Source: Maridesulfovibrio sp. (GTDB lineage: Bacteria > Desulfobacterota > Desulfovibrionia > Desulfovibrionales > Desulfovibrionaceae). From it: 64,000 bases of DNA. The position numbers and the translations under genes were made by a program. Positions 9,865 to 18,635 of the stretch are shown here, one piece after another; position 1 is the first letter of the stretch, and every line of letters begins with the position of its first letter. The notes beneath the pieces were generated by a model that did no database searches, was not told where the DNA came from, and was given only the letters and a program-made list of their open reading frames with translations. The DNA is taken from NCBI RefSeq assembly GCF_963667685.1, contig NZ_OY763931.1:1-64000 (forward strand). Reading direction: 5' to 3'.

Positions 9865-10335
9865 ATGAAAAAGATTTTAAACATCACTATGCTGGTCGCA
9901 TTTATTGTTGCAATGTCTACGGCTGCTTTTGCTATGGATATGAACATGGATCACAGCTCCATGCAAGGTAATGACAAGGTTACAGGGTCCATGCATGAAG
10001 GAATCATGATTATGGAGAAAGGGATTGAAGATATGAAAAATGGAGCGGATATGATGAAAAATCCTGCTACCATGAAAGAAGGCATGGGAATGATGAATAA
10101 AGAAATGATGCCTATGCATAATGGAATGAAAATGATTGAAAATGGTGCAGAAGGTAATCCCCACCAATCCATGATAGAAAATTCGATGGGCAATGCTAAT
10201 AAAGGCATGATGGAAATGATGAAGGGGATGGGAATGATGAAAAAAGGTACAGCCGGTGGTATGCAGATGGTGAATGACGGGCTTCAGAAGATGGAAAAGT
10301 CACTTGAAGATGTAAAAGCCATGACAGGTTTGTAG
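9865..10335 (+). CDS. Secreted methionine-rich protein, probable periplasmic copper/silver-binding protein
   Basis: A 156-residue protein with a clear signal peptide (residues 1-23, AFA cleavage). Thirty-five of its residues are methionine (22%), many in MM, MxM and MxxM arrays, with His in MDHSSM and MPMHNG. Such Met/His clusters bind Cu(I) or Ag(I) in periplasmic chaperones such as CusF, CopC and PcoE, although I see no sequence family match. AGAGGGAT upstream supplies a ribosome-binding site. The location beside a Cus-type operon and a SHOCT protein supports a role as metal buffer. Function is inferred from composition and context. Confidence 0.75.
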   Translation: MKKILNITMLVAFIVAMSTAAFAMDMNMDHSSMQGNDKVTGSMHEGIMIMEKGIEDMKNGADMMKNPATMKEGMGMMNKEMMPMHNGMKMIENGAEGNPHQSMIENSMGNANKGMMEMMKGMGMMKKGTAGGMQMVNDGLQKMEKSLEDVKAMTGL

Positions 10336-10378
10336 TTTTTAGAACTACAGTAGTGATCTTAACCTTCAGGAGGTTCTT

Positions 10379-10639
10379 ATGTACGGTTGCAGCTGGGGTA
10401 GTCTGTTTGGAGCTGGGCATGGATTCATGGGTGTGGGAATGTATGGTATGTTTTGGAATATTTTGATTGTCGTACTTGTCCTCTTTGGGGTCATGAAAAT
10501 TATTCAATCCTTTAAGTCAAAAGAACCGTCCTGCGCTTATAATCGTGATCCACTTGATATCCTGAAGGAAAAATTTTCCCATGGCCAAATAAGTGAAGAT
10601 GAGTTTCGACGTATGCGGGAAGTTCTATTAAACGGATAA
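10379..10639 (+). CDS. Small membrane protein with C-terminal SHOCT domain
   Basis: An 86-residue protein with a Gly/Met-rich amino end, one transmembrane helix (about residues 24-44) and a C-terminal SHOCT motif (DPLDILKEKF, GQISEDEFRRM). SHOCT is a short oligomerisation module often found on small membrane proteins near copper-resistance genes. The ATG is preceded by AGGAGG at ideal spacing. It is the last gene of the phosphatase/Met-rich set and is followed by a terminator. Confidence 0.85.
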   Translation: MYGCSWGSLFGAGHGFMGVGMYGMFWNILIVVLVLFGVMKIIQSFKSKEPSCAYNRDPLDILKEKFSHGQISEDEFRRMREVLLNG

Positions 10640-10663
10640 ATTTAAATTATATGCTTAGCATTT

Positions 10664-10708
10664 AAGGCTGCTTTCCAGTATGGAGAGTAGCCTTTTATTT
10701 TTTTTAAA
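10664..10708 (+). terminator. Rho-independent terminator after the SHOCT gene
   Basis: AAGGCT at 10664-10669 pairs with AGCCTT at 10688-10693 (with an inner TCC/GGA pairing), followed by a T-rich run. It closes the plus-strand phosphatase group. Confidence 0.8.
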
Positions 10709-10848
10709 TTAAAATTGCCTACTATTTTAAATAGGTCAGTTTTTAAACAAAACATTTTTAATTACTTATGTTTAGGAGTAAAATTTATTGAAAATGATAA
10801 CTGCTTTTATGACTTAAAATATAGTTAGATTGCAAGTCCTTTAACCCC

Positions 10849-12036
10849 TTAATCCTCCAAAACCTTAACAGCCTTCCTAAGTCCGTCAGGGGCGAGGTGT
10901 GCATAGCGTTGAGTCATTTTGAAATTACTATGTCCCATAAGCTCTTTTACAGTGTACAAGTCAGTTCCTAGTTGGACATGCCACGATGCAAATGTATGGC
11001 GTAGATTATGAAAGCACATTTTTTGTCTTGAGTCGTCTATGCCCTCGTTGAACATCTCCGCAACGATCCTGCCATATGTTTTAGAAACTCGTGCAAGTTT
11101 GCCTCCATCAACTGTATTGAATAGCCTCTCTGAATTTGAATGGGGCTCTAAAGCTCTTCGTTCTAGCATTTCGCGTACAGGCTTAATGAAAAAAGCCTTC
11201 CTGTTTACTAGGGTCTTTGGATCTCGGATATAAATATCTTCATTCTCGAAATCGATGTCCTGCCATGTAAGGGAGGCAATTTCTCCGAACCGTAATCCGC
11301 AGTATAAAGCTAGAATAGCCATGTCGTGGGTTTCGGGGGATCTTGTTTTTAACTCTTTGAAAAGTCTGATTGCTTCATCTTTCGTCAAAAAGCGGGTACG
11401 CCGATTGTCTTTTTTTGGGAGTTTCACTTTTTTAGTGGGGGAGTCTTCTGCAACAAGTCCATCGCGTTTTGCAAGATTCCATACTTGTGAGATCACGGCT
11501 AAAGCATAGTTGACAGATGCTACACTTCTACCTTTTGCAAACATAGCGGATGAAACTTTTTCAACATCTTTAGCTTTGATCCTTAAAAGCTGAACCTTGC
11601 CGATCTTTGGGAATATCCAGTTTCTATAAAGAGCTGATTCAGCTCCGAGAGATCCGACAGACTTATAGTTTTGTGTTGGCCAGTAGCTTTGTTCCCAGAA
11701 ATCAGAGAAGATAATAGACTCTTTTTCTTTTGTTTTTATCTCTTCTTGCTCTTGCAGATATTTCTTCTGGTTCTTTTTCCGTTTTTCCGAAAGTGAGAAG
11801 TCGCCTTTGCCCGTTTTGTATGCTTCCTTGAGCTTTGAAAGTTCTAGTGCTGCTTTCTTTTCAGACCATCCTTCACTAGCCCATCCGAGGGTTGGCTGAA
11901 ATCTTCTACCAGCCGCCGCATAGCGCAGGCCAAAGCACTTATCAAATTTAACCCCATGCTTTCGAGTTGCATGCTGATACCAGCGCACGCCAGAAAATTT
12001 TGCTGAAGTAATCCACTTTCTTTTATCCTTCGCCAT
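10849..12036 (-). CDS. Phage/island-type tyrosine integrase
   Basis: Site-specific recombinase of 395 residues. An amino-terminal arm-binding domain (with the DUF4102-like GLRYAAAGRRFQPTLGW segment), a SAM-like core-binding domain (about residues 105-195) and a catalytic domain are present. The catalytic set is visible: Arg in GLRFGEIA, HNLRHT (H-x-x-R), MGHSN and the nucleophile Tyr in MTQRYAH. GGAGGG precedes the ATG. A tandem repeat of GGTACCACTT sits just upstream (12052-12075). The gene lies about 175 bases from a tmRNA-like 3' end at 12212-12239, the usual arrangement for an integrated element. No other phage genes flank it, so the element may be decayed or may extend left. Confidence 0.93.
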   Translation of the reverse strand: MAKDKRKWITSAKFSGVRWYQHATRKHGVKFDKCFGLRYAAAGRRFQPTLGWASEGWSEKKAALELSKLKEAYKTGKGDFSLSEKRKKNQKKYLQEQEEIKTKEKESIIFSDFWEQSYWPTQNYKSVGSLGAESALYRNWIFPKIGKVQLLRIKAKDVEKVSSAMFAKGRSVASVNYALAVISQVWNLAKRDGLVAEDSPTKKVKLPKKDNRRTRFLTKDEAIRLFKELKTRSPETHDMAILALYCGLRFGEIASLTWQDIDFENEDIYIRDPKTLVNRKAFFIKPVREMLERRALEPHSNSERLFNTVDGGKLARVSKTYGRIVAEMFNEGIDDSRQKMCFHNLRHTFASWHVQLGTDLYTVKELMGHSNFKMTQRYAHLAPDGLRKAVKVLED

Positions 12037-12051
12037 ACGTCCCTCCAGAAG

Positions 12052-12075
12052 TGCGGTACCACTTTGGTACCACTT
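12052..12075. repeat. Tandem repeat upstream of integrase
   Basis: Two adjacent copies of GGTACCACTT separated by one base, each containing the palindrome GGTACC, lie 20-40 bases upstream of the integrase start. This may be a directory-binding or self-regulatory site. Confidence 0.45.
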
Positions 12076-12211
12076 TTTGTAAAAAACGATCTGAAATATG
12101 GTGATAGTAAAATAAGCTTAAAGTCGTCAAGTGTCTTTTAAATAAAGGGATAATGTGAGGTTTTGTGATGTGGAATGAAGGGTGAAATAATTGAATGGCA
12201 TTCAAGAGGCC

Positions 12212-12239
12212 AAGAGTTCAATTCTCTTCAGCTCCACCA
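12212..12239 (+). other. tmRNA (ssrA)-like 3' end, putative attachment-site remnant
   Basis: AAGAG-TTCAATT-CTCTT forms a 5-base T-arm with a 7-base loop, followed directly by CAGCTCC and ACCA. That is the exact layout of the 3' end of bacterial tmRNA (E. coli ssrA ends CAGCTCCACCA). No tmRNA body or tRNA cloverleaf lies upstream, so this is a 3' fragment, as expected at the far end of an element integrated into ssrA. A tRNA 3' end is the alternative. The integrase at 10849-12036 is adjacent. Confidence 0.6.
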
Positions 12240-12281
12240 GATATTTCAAGGACTTACAATGAAAATTGTAGGTCCTTTTTT
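12212..12281 (+). repeat. Dispersed att/terminator block, copy A
   Basis: The tmRNA-like 3' end is followed by a terminator hairpin (GGACTTACAAT gaaa ATTGTAGGTCC, 12250-12275) and six T residues. A close copy lies at 23725-23797 and looser ones at 42116-42135, 42889-42931 and 44228-44287. Confidence 0.7.
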
Positions 12282-12283
12282 CG

Positions 12284-12394
12284 TTTGGGGAGCCTATAGG
12301 TCAACCGGCTGGCAACATTTGCCGGGGTGAACTGGGGCCTGTATTTATCAACGCTCGATCTTGGGACGTGATAGTTGAGCAATTGGCGTTGGAA
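12284..12394 (+). other. Unassigned stretch ending in a strong terminator, possible small RNA
   Basis: This 110-base GC-richer stretch has no ORF with a credible start. It contains a CCGGC/GCCGG hairpin (near 12310-12330) and runs straight into a strong terminator at 12395. It could be a small RNA or the remains of a gene. Confidence 0.25.
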
Positions 12395-12428
12395 GAGGTT
12401 ACATCGAAAGATGTAACCTCTTTTTTTT
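12395..12428 (+). terminator. Strong Rho-independent terminator
   Basis: GAGGTTACATC (12395-12405), loop GAAA, GATGTAACCTC (12410-12420), then eight or more T residues. It is a perfect 11-base stem with a stable tetraloop on the plus strand. Confidence 0.9.
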
Positions 12429-12463
12429 AGGATAAACAGATATTAAGCTGTTTTTTCTGCGGT

Positions 12464-12673
12464 CTAAGCGCCTTCGGCAAGAGTTGAACCCGGGCCAGCC
12501 AGTGGCCGGAACGATTTTTTAGTAGCACCGCAATGTGGACACTTCCAGTCGTCAGGAATATCGGCGAAAGCTGTTCCGGGAGCTGTGTCAGTTTTAGGTT
12601 CGCCTTTATCGGGATCGTAAATGTAACCGCAGTTGCTTACTTGACATTGATACATATCTTTGGGGTCAGCCAT
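12464..12673 (-). CDS. Rubredoxin with CX4C first ligand pair (Rd2-like)
   Basis: Small Fe(Cys)4 electron carrier of 69 residues acting in the cytoplasm, usually as a donor to oxygen- or peroxide-reducing enzymes in anaerobes. The first ligand pair is CQVSNCGY (CX4C) rather than the normal CxxCGY; the second is CPHCGA. The CX4C spacing is the mark of the second rubredoxin of Desulfovibrio desulfuricans. The start at 12673 is chosen over an upstream ATG because GGAGG is seven bases before it. No partner enzyme is adjacent. Confidence 0.93.
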   Translation of the reverse strand: MADPKDMYQCQVSNCGYIYDPDKGEPKTDTAPGTAFADIPDDWKCPHCGATKKSFRPLAGPGSTLAEGA

Positions 12674-12925
12674 AATTTCCTCCTGCAATAACTGGTGTTT
12701 TATTTAGTTTTAGAGACTTAGTTGATGCTTTGTAGACTAGCATAAAATTAAATAAGATGGGTACTTTTTTAGTAAGTAGGAATGCATGGCGTTAGGACTT
12801 CCGGATTCCATGTCAGCTAAGCGCTATATTCGTTCTAATAGATAGAGTTGCTTCTGGGGCAAGTCGGTCAGGTCTTAACATTAGTTTTTAGCCAAGAGCA
12901 GCCGGGCAGAGTAGGCGTGTATAGC

Positions 12926-13537
12926 CTACTGAAGTAAAAGGCGTAACGAAGCGCTTGTTTGTTCAATAATTGCAGTTGTATTTTTGAGATCCCTTGCAAT
13001 GGCGTCATCCAAAACGCCGTGTATTGCCGAGTAGATTATTGTGGCAGTCAGGTGGGGGGAATAAAGAGTCCATGCTCCCCGCGCAACTCCTTCTTCCAAC
13101 AACAGCTCAATTTGTCTGGTGATGGCAATGCGGTCTTCATTGTTATTTTGAGTATGCACCGAATGGTAGACCAAATCATGTAAAGCGACTGTTGAGAGAT
13201 ATGTATCCGCATAGGCGCGAATCCATGCATCAAACCTTTTGTCTATCAGGCTGGCGGGAAAGGTGTTGACTTTTGCTTCGACAGTATCGAGGAACCATCG
13301 AGTGTAGCGACTCTTGAGCGCGTCTAAAACTTCGTTTTTGGACTTGAAATAATGGTAAAAACCTCCCTTTGAGAGACTTGCAGCCTCAAGGATATCGTTT
13401 ACAGTTGCAGCTTCATATCCCTTTTTCAAGAAGACTGCCTCAGCCGTGTCGAGCAGGAACATGCGGCGTGTTTCCCTTGTTTTTGGCTGCCCATCCATCT
13501 GTTTGGACGCTATCGGCCCATTGTCTTTCTGGCTCAT
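12926..13537 (-). CDS. TetR/AcrR-family repressor of the adjacent MFS pump
   Basis: DNA-binding repressor with an N-terminal helix-turn-helix (FLLDTAEAVFLKKGYEAATVN, DILEAASLSKGGFYHYFKSK) and a variable ligand-binding C-terminal domain, 203 residues from the ATG at 13537; a start 39 bases upstream is also possible. It is divergent from an MFS drug transporter, with a perfect dyad between them at 13608-13632, the classic arrangement for a ligand-released repressor of an exporter. Confidence 0.9.
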   Translation of the reverse strand: MSQKDNGPIASKQMDGQPKTRETRRMFLLDTAEAVFLKKGYEAATVNDILEAASLSKGGFYHYFKSKNEVLDALKSRYTRWFLDTVEAKVNTFPASLIDKRFDAWIRAYADTYLSTVALHDLVYHSVHTQNNNEDRIAITRQIELLLEEGVARGAWTLYSPHLTATIIYSAIHGVLDDAIARDLKNTTAIIEQTSASLRLLLQ

Positions 13538-13607
13538 GCTGAATATCCCCCGTATCAAGTAAGCCTTAATTCTCATAACTCAGTTGAAAAATCAAAGTGA
13601 AACATAT

Positions 13608-13632
13608 TTACAAACCGACCGTCGGTTTGTAA
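13608..13632. promoter_or_regulatory. TetR operator palindrome
   Basis: TTACAAACCGAC-C-GTCGGTTTGTAA is a perfect dyad with 12-base arms around one central base, in the gap between the divergent tetR and MFS genes. The position would allow it to block both promoters. Confidence 0.8.
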
Positions 13633-13683
13633 GGTCTTAGCTAAATGAATCAACCTTAAAGCCAATTCTATTTGGGGTTTTAG

Positions 13684-15159
13684 ATGAATAAAAAAATGCT
13701 GGCACTTATATCGGCTGCATATCTCGGAACATTCATGGCTACATTGGACATCAGTATCGTGAATGTCGCTCTTCCTGCCATTCAACAAAGTCTCGGCGTC
13801 TCCATGGGAGGGATGCAGTGGATTATTGATGCCTACGCTGTTTGCCTTGCCGCTTTTTTACTTGCCGCTGGCGGATTAAGTTGCAGGTTCGGCATGAAGC
13901 TGGTTTGGATGCTGGGCATAGCAGGGTTTGTTGTTTCTTCATTTGCATGCTCGGTGGCCGACAGTCTCGAGCTGTTACTCCTGGGACGAGGGTTGCAGGG
14001 GGTATTTGCGGCTTTGATCATTCCAGGTGCTCTTTCGATTATTTTCCATTCCATTAAAGATGCTCGGTCGAGATCACGTATTGTCGGCGGCTGGTCCGCA
14101 TGCACGGCAATATCCTTGATCTGCGGCCCTTGGCTTGGTGGTATCATGGTTGATACTGTCGGATGGGAGGGAATCTTCATTCTCAATATTCCCATTGGGG
14201 CCTTTACTCTGTTTCTCGGCGCCTGGGGAATACGCGAATTTGTCGCGGAAGAACGATTCCCCCTTGATACAGCCGGACAAGTATTAAGTGTATTGTTTAT
14301 CGGCGGCATGATTTACGCCCTGATCGAAGCAGGTGGCGCAGATGGAGGCTTGTCGCCGGTGGTTATGGCCACTTTTTCAATTTCCATCATATTGTTGCCG
14401 GTGTTCTTTTACGTTGAAAAAAGGGCCGCGCAGCCTCTGATTCCGATTTCACTCTTCAAGTCCTCGGCATTCTCTTTGGCGAATTGCGCGTCTTTTGTCT
14501 TGGGATTCTCATACTATAGCAGTCTGTTTTTTCTGTCTCTTTTTTTTCAAGAGGCTCAAGGATTAACCGCAACACAGGCCGGTAGCCGGATGGTTCCGGC
14601 TTTTGCTTTCACCGCGATAGCGTCGGTCCTGTTCGGAAGGCTGACCGCAAGGTTCTCAGGCCACAAGCTTTTCGTGGCAGGCTATTTACTGATTGGGATT
14701 GCCATGAGTGCACTCGGTTTCTCAACTGCGACAACGCCTTATTGGTATACCGGATTTTGCCTCTGCCTACTGGGTGTTGGAAGTGGGCTTGCCGTTCCTG
14801 CAACCAGTATCAGTGTGCTGAATCATGCGGATAGCGATAACCTTTCGATTGCGTCATCTGTCATGAACGCGCTCAGGCAGGCAGGAATGGCATTCGGCAT
14901 TGCAATTCTGGGCTCTACAATGAATATTGCATCTCTTTTTTCCGCTAGGGAAAAATTGTCTGTAGCTGGTGTGGAAGACGCTGCCTTGAAGGCTCACTCA
15001 CTTATGGTGGGAAGGTCTCCAATTGGACAGCAGGAAATTGATATTTATCACACTGCTACTGCATATGGTTTCAATTGGGCCATGTTCCTTGCCGGAGGAG
15101 TTTGCCTTGCCGTCGGAGCCGTTCTTGCTATAAACGGGAATAGATTTAGACTGAATTGA
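13684..15159 (+). CDS. DHA2-type MFS multidrug exporter
   Basis: Proton-driven drug efflux permease of 491 residues with about 14 hydrophobic helices. The DHA2 signature near the N-terminus (LDISIVNVALPAIQ) and motif A region (CRFGMK) are visible, and the fifth helix has the GPWLGG motif C. No membrane-fusion partner is next to it, so it probably acts alone across the inner membrane. TetR regulates it from the divergent side. The ATG follows a weak ribosome-binding site. Confidence 0.9.
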   Translation: MNKKMLALISAAYLGTFMATLDISIVNVALPAIQQSLGVSMGGMQWIIDAYAVCLAAFLLAAGGLSCRFGMKLVWMLGIAGFVVSSFACSVADSLELLLLGRGLQGVFAALIIPGALSIIFHSIKDARSRSRIVGGWSACTAISLICGPWLGGIMVDTVGWEGIFILNIPIGAFTLFLGAWGIREFVAEERFPLDTAGQVLSVLFIGGMIYALIEAGGADGGLSPVVMATFSISIILLPVFFYVEKRAAQPLIPISLFKSSAFSLANCASFVLGFSYYSSLFFLSLFFQEAQGLTATQAGSRMVPAFAFTAIASVLFGRLTARFSGHKLFVAGYLLIGIAMSALGFSTATTPYWYTGFCLCLLGVGSGLAVPATSISVLNHADSDNLSIASSVMNALRQAGMAFGIAILGSTMNIASLFSAREKLSVAGVEDAALKAHSLMVGRSPIGQQEIDIYHTATAYGFNWAMFLAGGVCLAVGAVLAINGNRFRLN

Positions 15160-15482
15160 CGCTTTCAGAATGCGGTGGGGGCGGAAATTGTTTTATCGTA
15201 AGTCCCTTTTTGTCTAGGGGAGCCACATCTTTCCTTAAAATTTTTTTGCCATTACGGAGTGAGTCTACGATATTATTGACCGAGTACTATGGCTCTAATT
15301 TGTATTCTGAATCTTTAGCAGATTTAATACTCTGCTGGGATAATATATCTGTTTTGATGCATTCTGCTAAAAGGGTTTGCGAATCTACTCGCAAACCCTT
15401 TTCAGCTTAGTATATCTTAAGAACCACTACATGGCCTGATCGATGCGGAACAGGACAGCATGCCCTGTCCCTTTTTTATCCT
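15160..15482. terminator. Gene-free spacer with two terminators
   Basis: No gene is seen. AAGGGTTTGCGA (15371-15382) pairs with TCGCAAACCCTT (15389-15400), a perfect 12-base stem followed by TT on the plus strand. A second hairpin, GGACAG (15453-15458) with CTGTCC (15465-15470), is followed by a C and six T residues. Together they close the plus-strand MFS transcript and face the end of the arylsulfotransferase operon. Confidence 0.75.
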
Positions 15483-17363
15483 CTAGCAGTAAATAGTTAC
15501 TCCTGTCTGGAAGATACTGTCGTTGTATAAAACTTTAATATTGTATTTACCGGAAAGACCATTTTTACTGATGTTCATTTTGAGCTGGCGATCATCCTTT
15601 TCAAGGAACGCGCCTGAACACATGGCCAGATGGTTTACCGCAGCAGTGTTCAGATAGTATCCGCGTCTGTCGTTTTCACCATCAAGAATAACCATGGCCA
15701 GAGAGCCGTGTTCGAACATGCCGTGGAAAACAAGACGGTCTTCATCTTCTTCAATTACTATCTCGCGCTCGGATGAAATCAGTTTGTCAACCTCTTCCAG
15801 TTCGGGAATAGTGTCGAAAGTGGGGGTGACATCAAGGTTCCCCACAAGTTTACCTTCGCCGAAAACGAGGTTCTCGCCGTCATGATAGGGGGAAAGCTTT
15901 TCTGCGCGGTAGAAGTTACCTTCTACATCCAGCTCGTACATGACCACACCATCTTTTTCTTCAACAGTAACAGAGCGTAATTCCACAGAGGGGTCCTCGG
16001 GATCAAGAAATGCTCCCAGACCGTCGGAAGCCCAGCCGTCAATGGAGGAGATTCCGCCGGAATGGGTCAGGTAGTGGCCTTCTCCGTAGTATTCCACATT
16101 GCAGATGTAGGGAGAGAAGAATTCCTGCCCACGCTCTTTACCGTACTGCCAGATCTGCTCGATTTCCATTTTATCAGTATCGATACGGTAACGAACACCA
16201 CGTGAGAAGTTCTCGGTATTCTTAATATATTTTTCTTTGACCTTGGCGCGGTACTGGCCATTGTCAAAGCACATGATATCGCCGTCCGGGCAGACCACGC
16301 AGGCATGCTGCTCATATTGCCAGTCGAAATTTTTAACATCGCCCACAGGCTTGAAGAAATACTTGTCGACCATTTCCTTGGGCCAACCTTCAGGATCACC
16401 AATAATCCAGTTCAGGGTGCTGTCATCGTAATTAATGTTTACAATGGCGTCCTGATGGCGTCCTGACAAGGTAATGGTATTGTCTTTCTTGTTATACCAG
16501 ATGGCGTTGTTGTGAAACCAGTCGTGGGCATCCTGAGATCCGGAACCGCCTACGTTCTGAGGCAGAAAATCCTTATAATCCCAAGTTCGCAGCACTTCCC
16601 CGGTTTCACGATCAAGGAGAGCTATCATATCTTCCACTGTATCGGTGGTGAAATCCTGAGTCAGGGCAAGGATGTTGCCGTCTTCCAATTCCCAATGGTC
16701 ATGGTGGTAGTTACCGGGCATGCGGTATTCTTTATAAATTTTACCGAGCATGCTCAGCTCAACCAGTCCGGTAGAATTGTAGGGCATGCGGCAGAAGCGA
16801 TGAGAACCGGTCAGAATGTTACCGTTTTTCAGGCGCTTTATGTCGAACATGGTGTTGATAGTCAGCAGCCAGCGTATTTCACCTTTGTAGTCATATCCGG
16901 TGGGCAGATTCTTACCTGCAGGGGAAAGAAACATGATGTTGTCACCGAAGTAGTCCAGAGAAGTACGGGCGTTGTTGCAACGGCAGACATCTGCGGGAAG
17001 TTCCTCGGAACGAATCATGAAAGTCTCGGATTCTCCGCTGGAAAGAGCCACAGTGACTTTTGTTTCCATGCCTTCGTAAAGGCAAAGCACAGGTAGAGCA
17101 TGAGAAGTTGTCTTAGGAAAGGTGTGCACAATATCTTCACGGGAATTGCGCTTGCCGTGTACGGTCAGAGTAGCTTCAACCTCTTTGTCTGTCTTGAACA
17201 GAATCAGGGCGGACAACGGGTTGATCAGATACGGGTTTACAATGATATGCGCATTACCCAGAACAGGTTTTTCAGCTTCAAAAGCTTCCAGAAATATTTC
17301 TTCAGCACGGTTCTGCCGGGTAATCAGGTTGTCTTCACTGGTGTATACTACTTTGTTACTCAC
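15483..17363 (-). CDS. Arylsulfate sulfotransferase (ASST family) lacking a signal peptide
   Basis: PAPS-independent transfer of sulfuryl groups between phenolic esters and phenols. The 626-residue protein has the ASST beta-propeller: an N-terminal beta domain, then repeats with NGNILTGSHRF, EDGNILALTQDF and LDRETGEVLRTWDY. Candidate catalytic residues are His in AHDWFHNNA (about 280-284), EQHACVVCPDG (353) and YLTHSGG (434), near the positions of His252, His356 and His436 in E. coli AssT. Unlike AssT, which is periplasmic, no signal peptide is present, so it should be cytoplasmic. It starts at a GTG with AAGGAG upstream, 11 bases after trxA, so it is the last gene of a transporter-trxB-trxA-ASST operon. 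Confidence 0.85.
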   Translation of the reverse strand: MSNKVVYTSEDNLITRQNRAEEIFLEAFEAEKPVLGNAHIIVNPYLINPLSALILFKTDKEVEATLTVHGKRNSREDIVHTFPKTTSHALPVLCLYEGMETKVTVALSSGESETFMIRSEELPADVCRCNNARTSLDYFGDNIMFLSPAGKNLPTGYDYKGEIRWLLTINTMFDIKRLKNGNILTGSHRFCRMPYNSTGLVELSMLGKIYKEYRMPGNYHHDHWELEDGNILALTQDFTTDTVEDMIALLDRETGEVLRTWDYKDFLPQNVGGSGSQDAHDWFHNNAIWYNKKDNTITLSGRHQDAIVNINYDDSTLNWIIGDPEGWPKEMVDKYFFKPVGDVKNFDWQYEQHACVVCPDGDIMCFDNGQYRAKVKEKYIKNTENFSRGVRYRIDTDKMEIEQIWQYGKERGQEFFSPYICNVEYYGEGHYLTHSGGISSIDGWASDGLGAFLDPEDPSVELRSVTVEEKDGVVMYELDVEGNFYRAEKLSPYHDGENLVFGEGKLVGNLDVTPTFDTIPELEEVDKLISSEREIVIEEDEDRLVFHGMFEHGSLAMVILDGENDRRGYYLNTAAVNHLAMCSGAFLEKDDRQLKMNISKNGLSGKYNIKVLYNDSIFQTGVTIYC

Positions 17364-17374
17364 TATTCTGCTCC

Positions 17375-17683
17375 TTATTTAATGCTTTCAATTTCTTTGA
17401 TAATTGCGGGCTTCTGTTTGAGGCCTTCCATTCGACTCACTTCCTCGCCGTTCTTCATGAAGAGCATGGTGGGGAAACCTTTCACTCCACAACGCTCCTT
17501 GAGCTCAGTATTTTCATCGAAATCAATGGTGTAGATGGGGAAATCCGGGTTATCCTTATCAATGGCCTTCAACACGAAAGCGAGCATCTTACAAGGGCCG
17601 CATTCCTTGGAATAAAACTCAACCAGCATACCGCCGGATTTATCCATGGCATCATATTCTTTAGTGTTCAGTTCTTTGATCAT
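17375..17683 (-). CDS. trxA: Thioredoxin
   Basis: Cytoplasmic dithiol carrier of 102 residues with the CGPC active site (SKECGPCKM, residues 30-38) and the cis-Pro loop (KGFPTMLF). The ATG at 17683 follows AGGAG at good spacing. It sits between trxB, 14 bases upstream, and the arylsulfotransferase, 11 bases downstream, so reduced thioredoxin may support that enzyme or the wider sulfur-ester system. Confidence 0.95.
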   Translation of the reverse strand: MIKELNTKEYDAMDKSGGMLVEFYSKECGPCKMLAFVLKAIDKDNPDFPIYTIDFDENTELKERCGVKGFPTMLFMKNGEEVSRMEGLKQKPAIIKEIESIK

Positions 17684-17697
17684 TTTGTTTCTCCTGA

Positions 17698-18624
17698 TTA
17701 ATCCCCCAGGGACTCTACGTATTTTGCTGCAGAGTTGGCCGCTATGGCTCCATCGGAACATGCGGTGACAATCTGACGCAGTTTTTTATTGGTAATGTCT
17801 CCGGCACCGTAAATGCCTTTGACCGAAGTCTGCATTTCGTCATCAACGATAATGCAGCCGAATTTGTCGAGAATGCCGAGCCCTGCAAAATTATCAGAGG
17901 TAGGCTTAAGACCGATGTATTCGAAGACGCCGTCACAGGTGACGTGACGTTCGGTTGCGTCTTCTTTGGTGGACTTGATGCTGACTCCGGAGAGCTTGCT
18001 CTCACCGGTAAACTCCAGCACATCCTGATAAGGGTAGACAGTCACATTCTCCATGCCCCTCAGCTTGTCGCAGACCTTGGGATCTGCGGTGAGGTCGAAC
18101 ATGGTCACTACGGTAAGTTTGTTGACGATTCCAGCAAGGTAGATGGATTCCTCAACAGCAGAGTTTCCGCCGCCGATGACCACTACGTCCTTGTCACGGT
18201 ACTGGGCGCCGTCGCAGATGGCGCACCAGCTTATCCCGCTTCCGGCAAAACGTTCTTCACCGGGAATTTCAAGAGAGCGGGGGACAGTCCCGGTGGCGAG
18301 GATGACAGTGGTGGTTTCCAACACGGTATCATCTTCTTCACAGCGGAGGATCTTGATATCACCCTTGTCTTCGATCTCCAGTACTGTCTTGTAATCAAAT
18401 TCCACACCCAGCTCTTGAGTGTGTTCAAACATCTGCATGCTGAGTTCGGCGCCGTTTACCGTACCGGAACCAGTGTAGTTTTCGATCTCATTGGTGTTAA
18501 CCATCTGGCCACCAGGAGCGAGCTTATCCAGCAGCAGGGTTTTCATGTTGGCTCGCACCGCATAGATGGCGGCGGTCATACCCGCTGGACCTGAACCTAT
18601 GATGACAACATCATATTTATTCAT
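17698..18624 (-). CDS. trxB: Thioredoxin reductase
   Basis: FAD- and NAD(P)H-dependent reductase, 308 residues. The FAD site GSGPAG is at residues 9-14, the redox pair is CAICDG, and the nucleotide site is GGGNSAVEE. The C-terminal FAD motif GAGDIT is also present. AAGGAG precedes the ATG at 18624. It lies 11 bases after the transporter gene and 14 before trxA, giving a compact redox pair within the operon. Confidence 0.95.
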   Translation of the reverse strand: MNKYDVVIIGSGPAGMTAAIYAVRANMKTLLLDKLAPGGQMVNTNEIENYTGSGTVNGAELSMQMFEHTQELGVEFDYKTVLEIEDKGDIKILRCEEDDTVLETTTVILATGTVPRSLEIPGEERFAGSGISWCAICDGAQYRDKDVVVIGGGNSAVEESIYLAGIVNKLTVVTMFDLTADPKVCDKLRGMENVTVYPYQDVLEFTGESKLSGVSIKSTKEDATERHVTCDGVFEYIGLKPTSDNFAGLGILDKFGCIIVDDEMQTSVKGIYGAGDITNKKLRQIVTACSDGAIAANSAAKYVESLGD

Positions 18625-18635
18625 AACTTCTCCTT

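Noticed and set aside
9877..10167. Antisense ORF with many His residues
   Set aside because: It is the complement of the Met-rich gene: ATG codons read as CAT (His) on the other strand.
12212..12239. Complete tRNA or tmRNA gene
   Set aside because: Only the T-arm and acceptor 3' strand are present; no matching 5' acceptor or body lies upstream.
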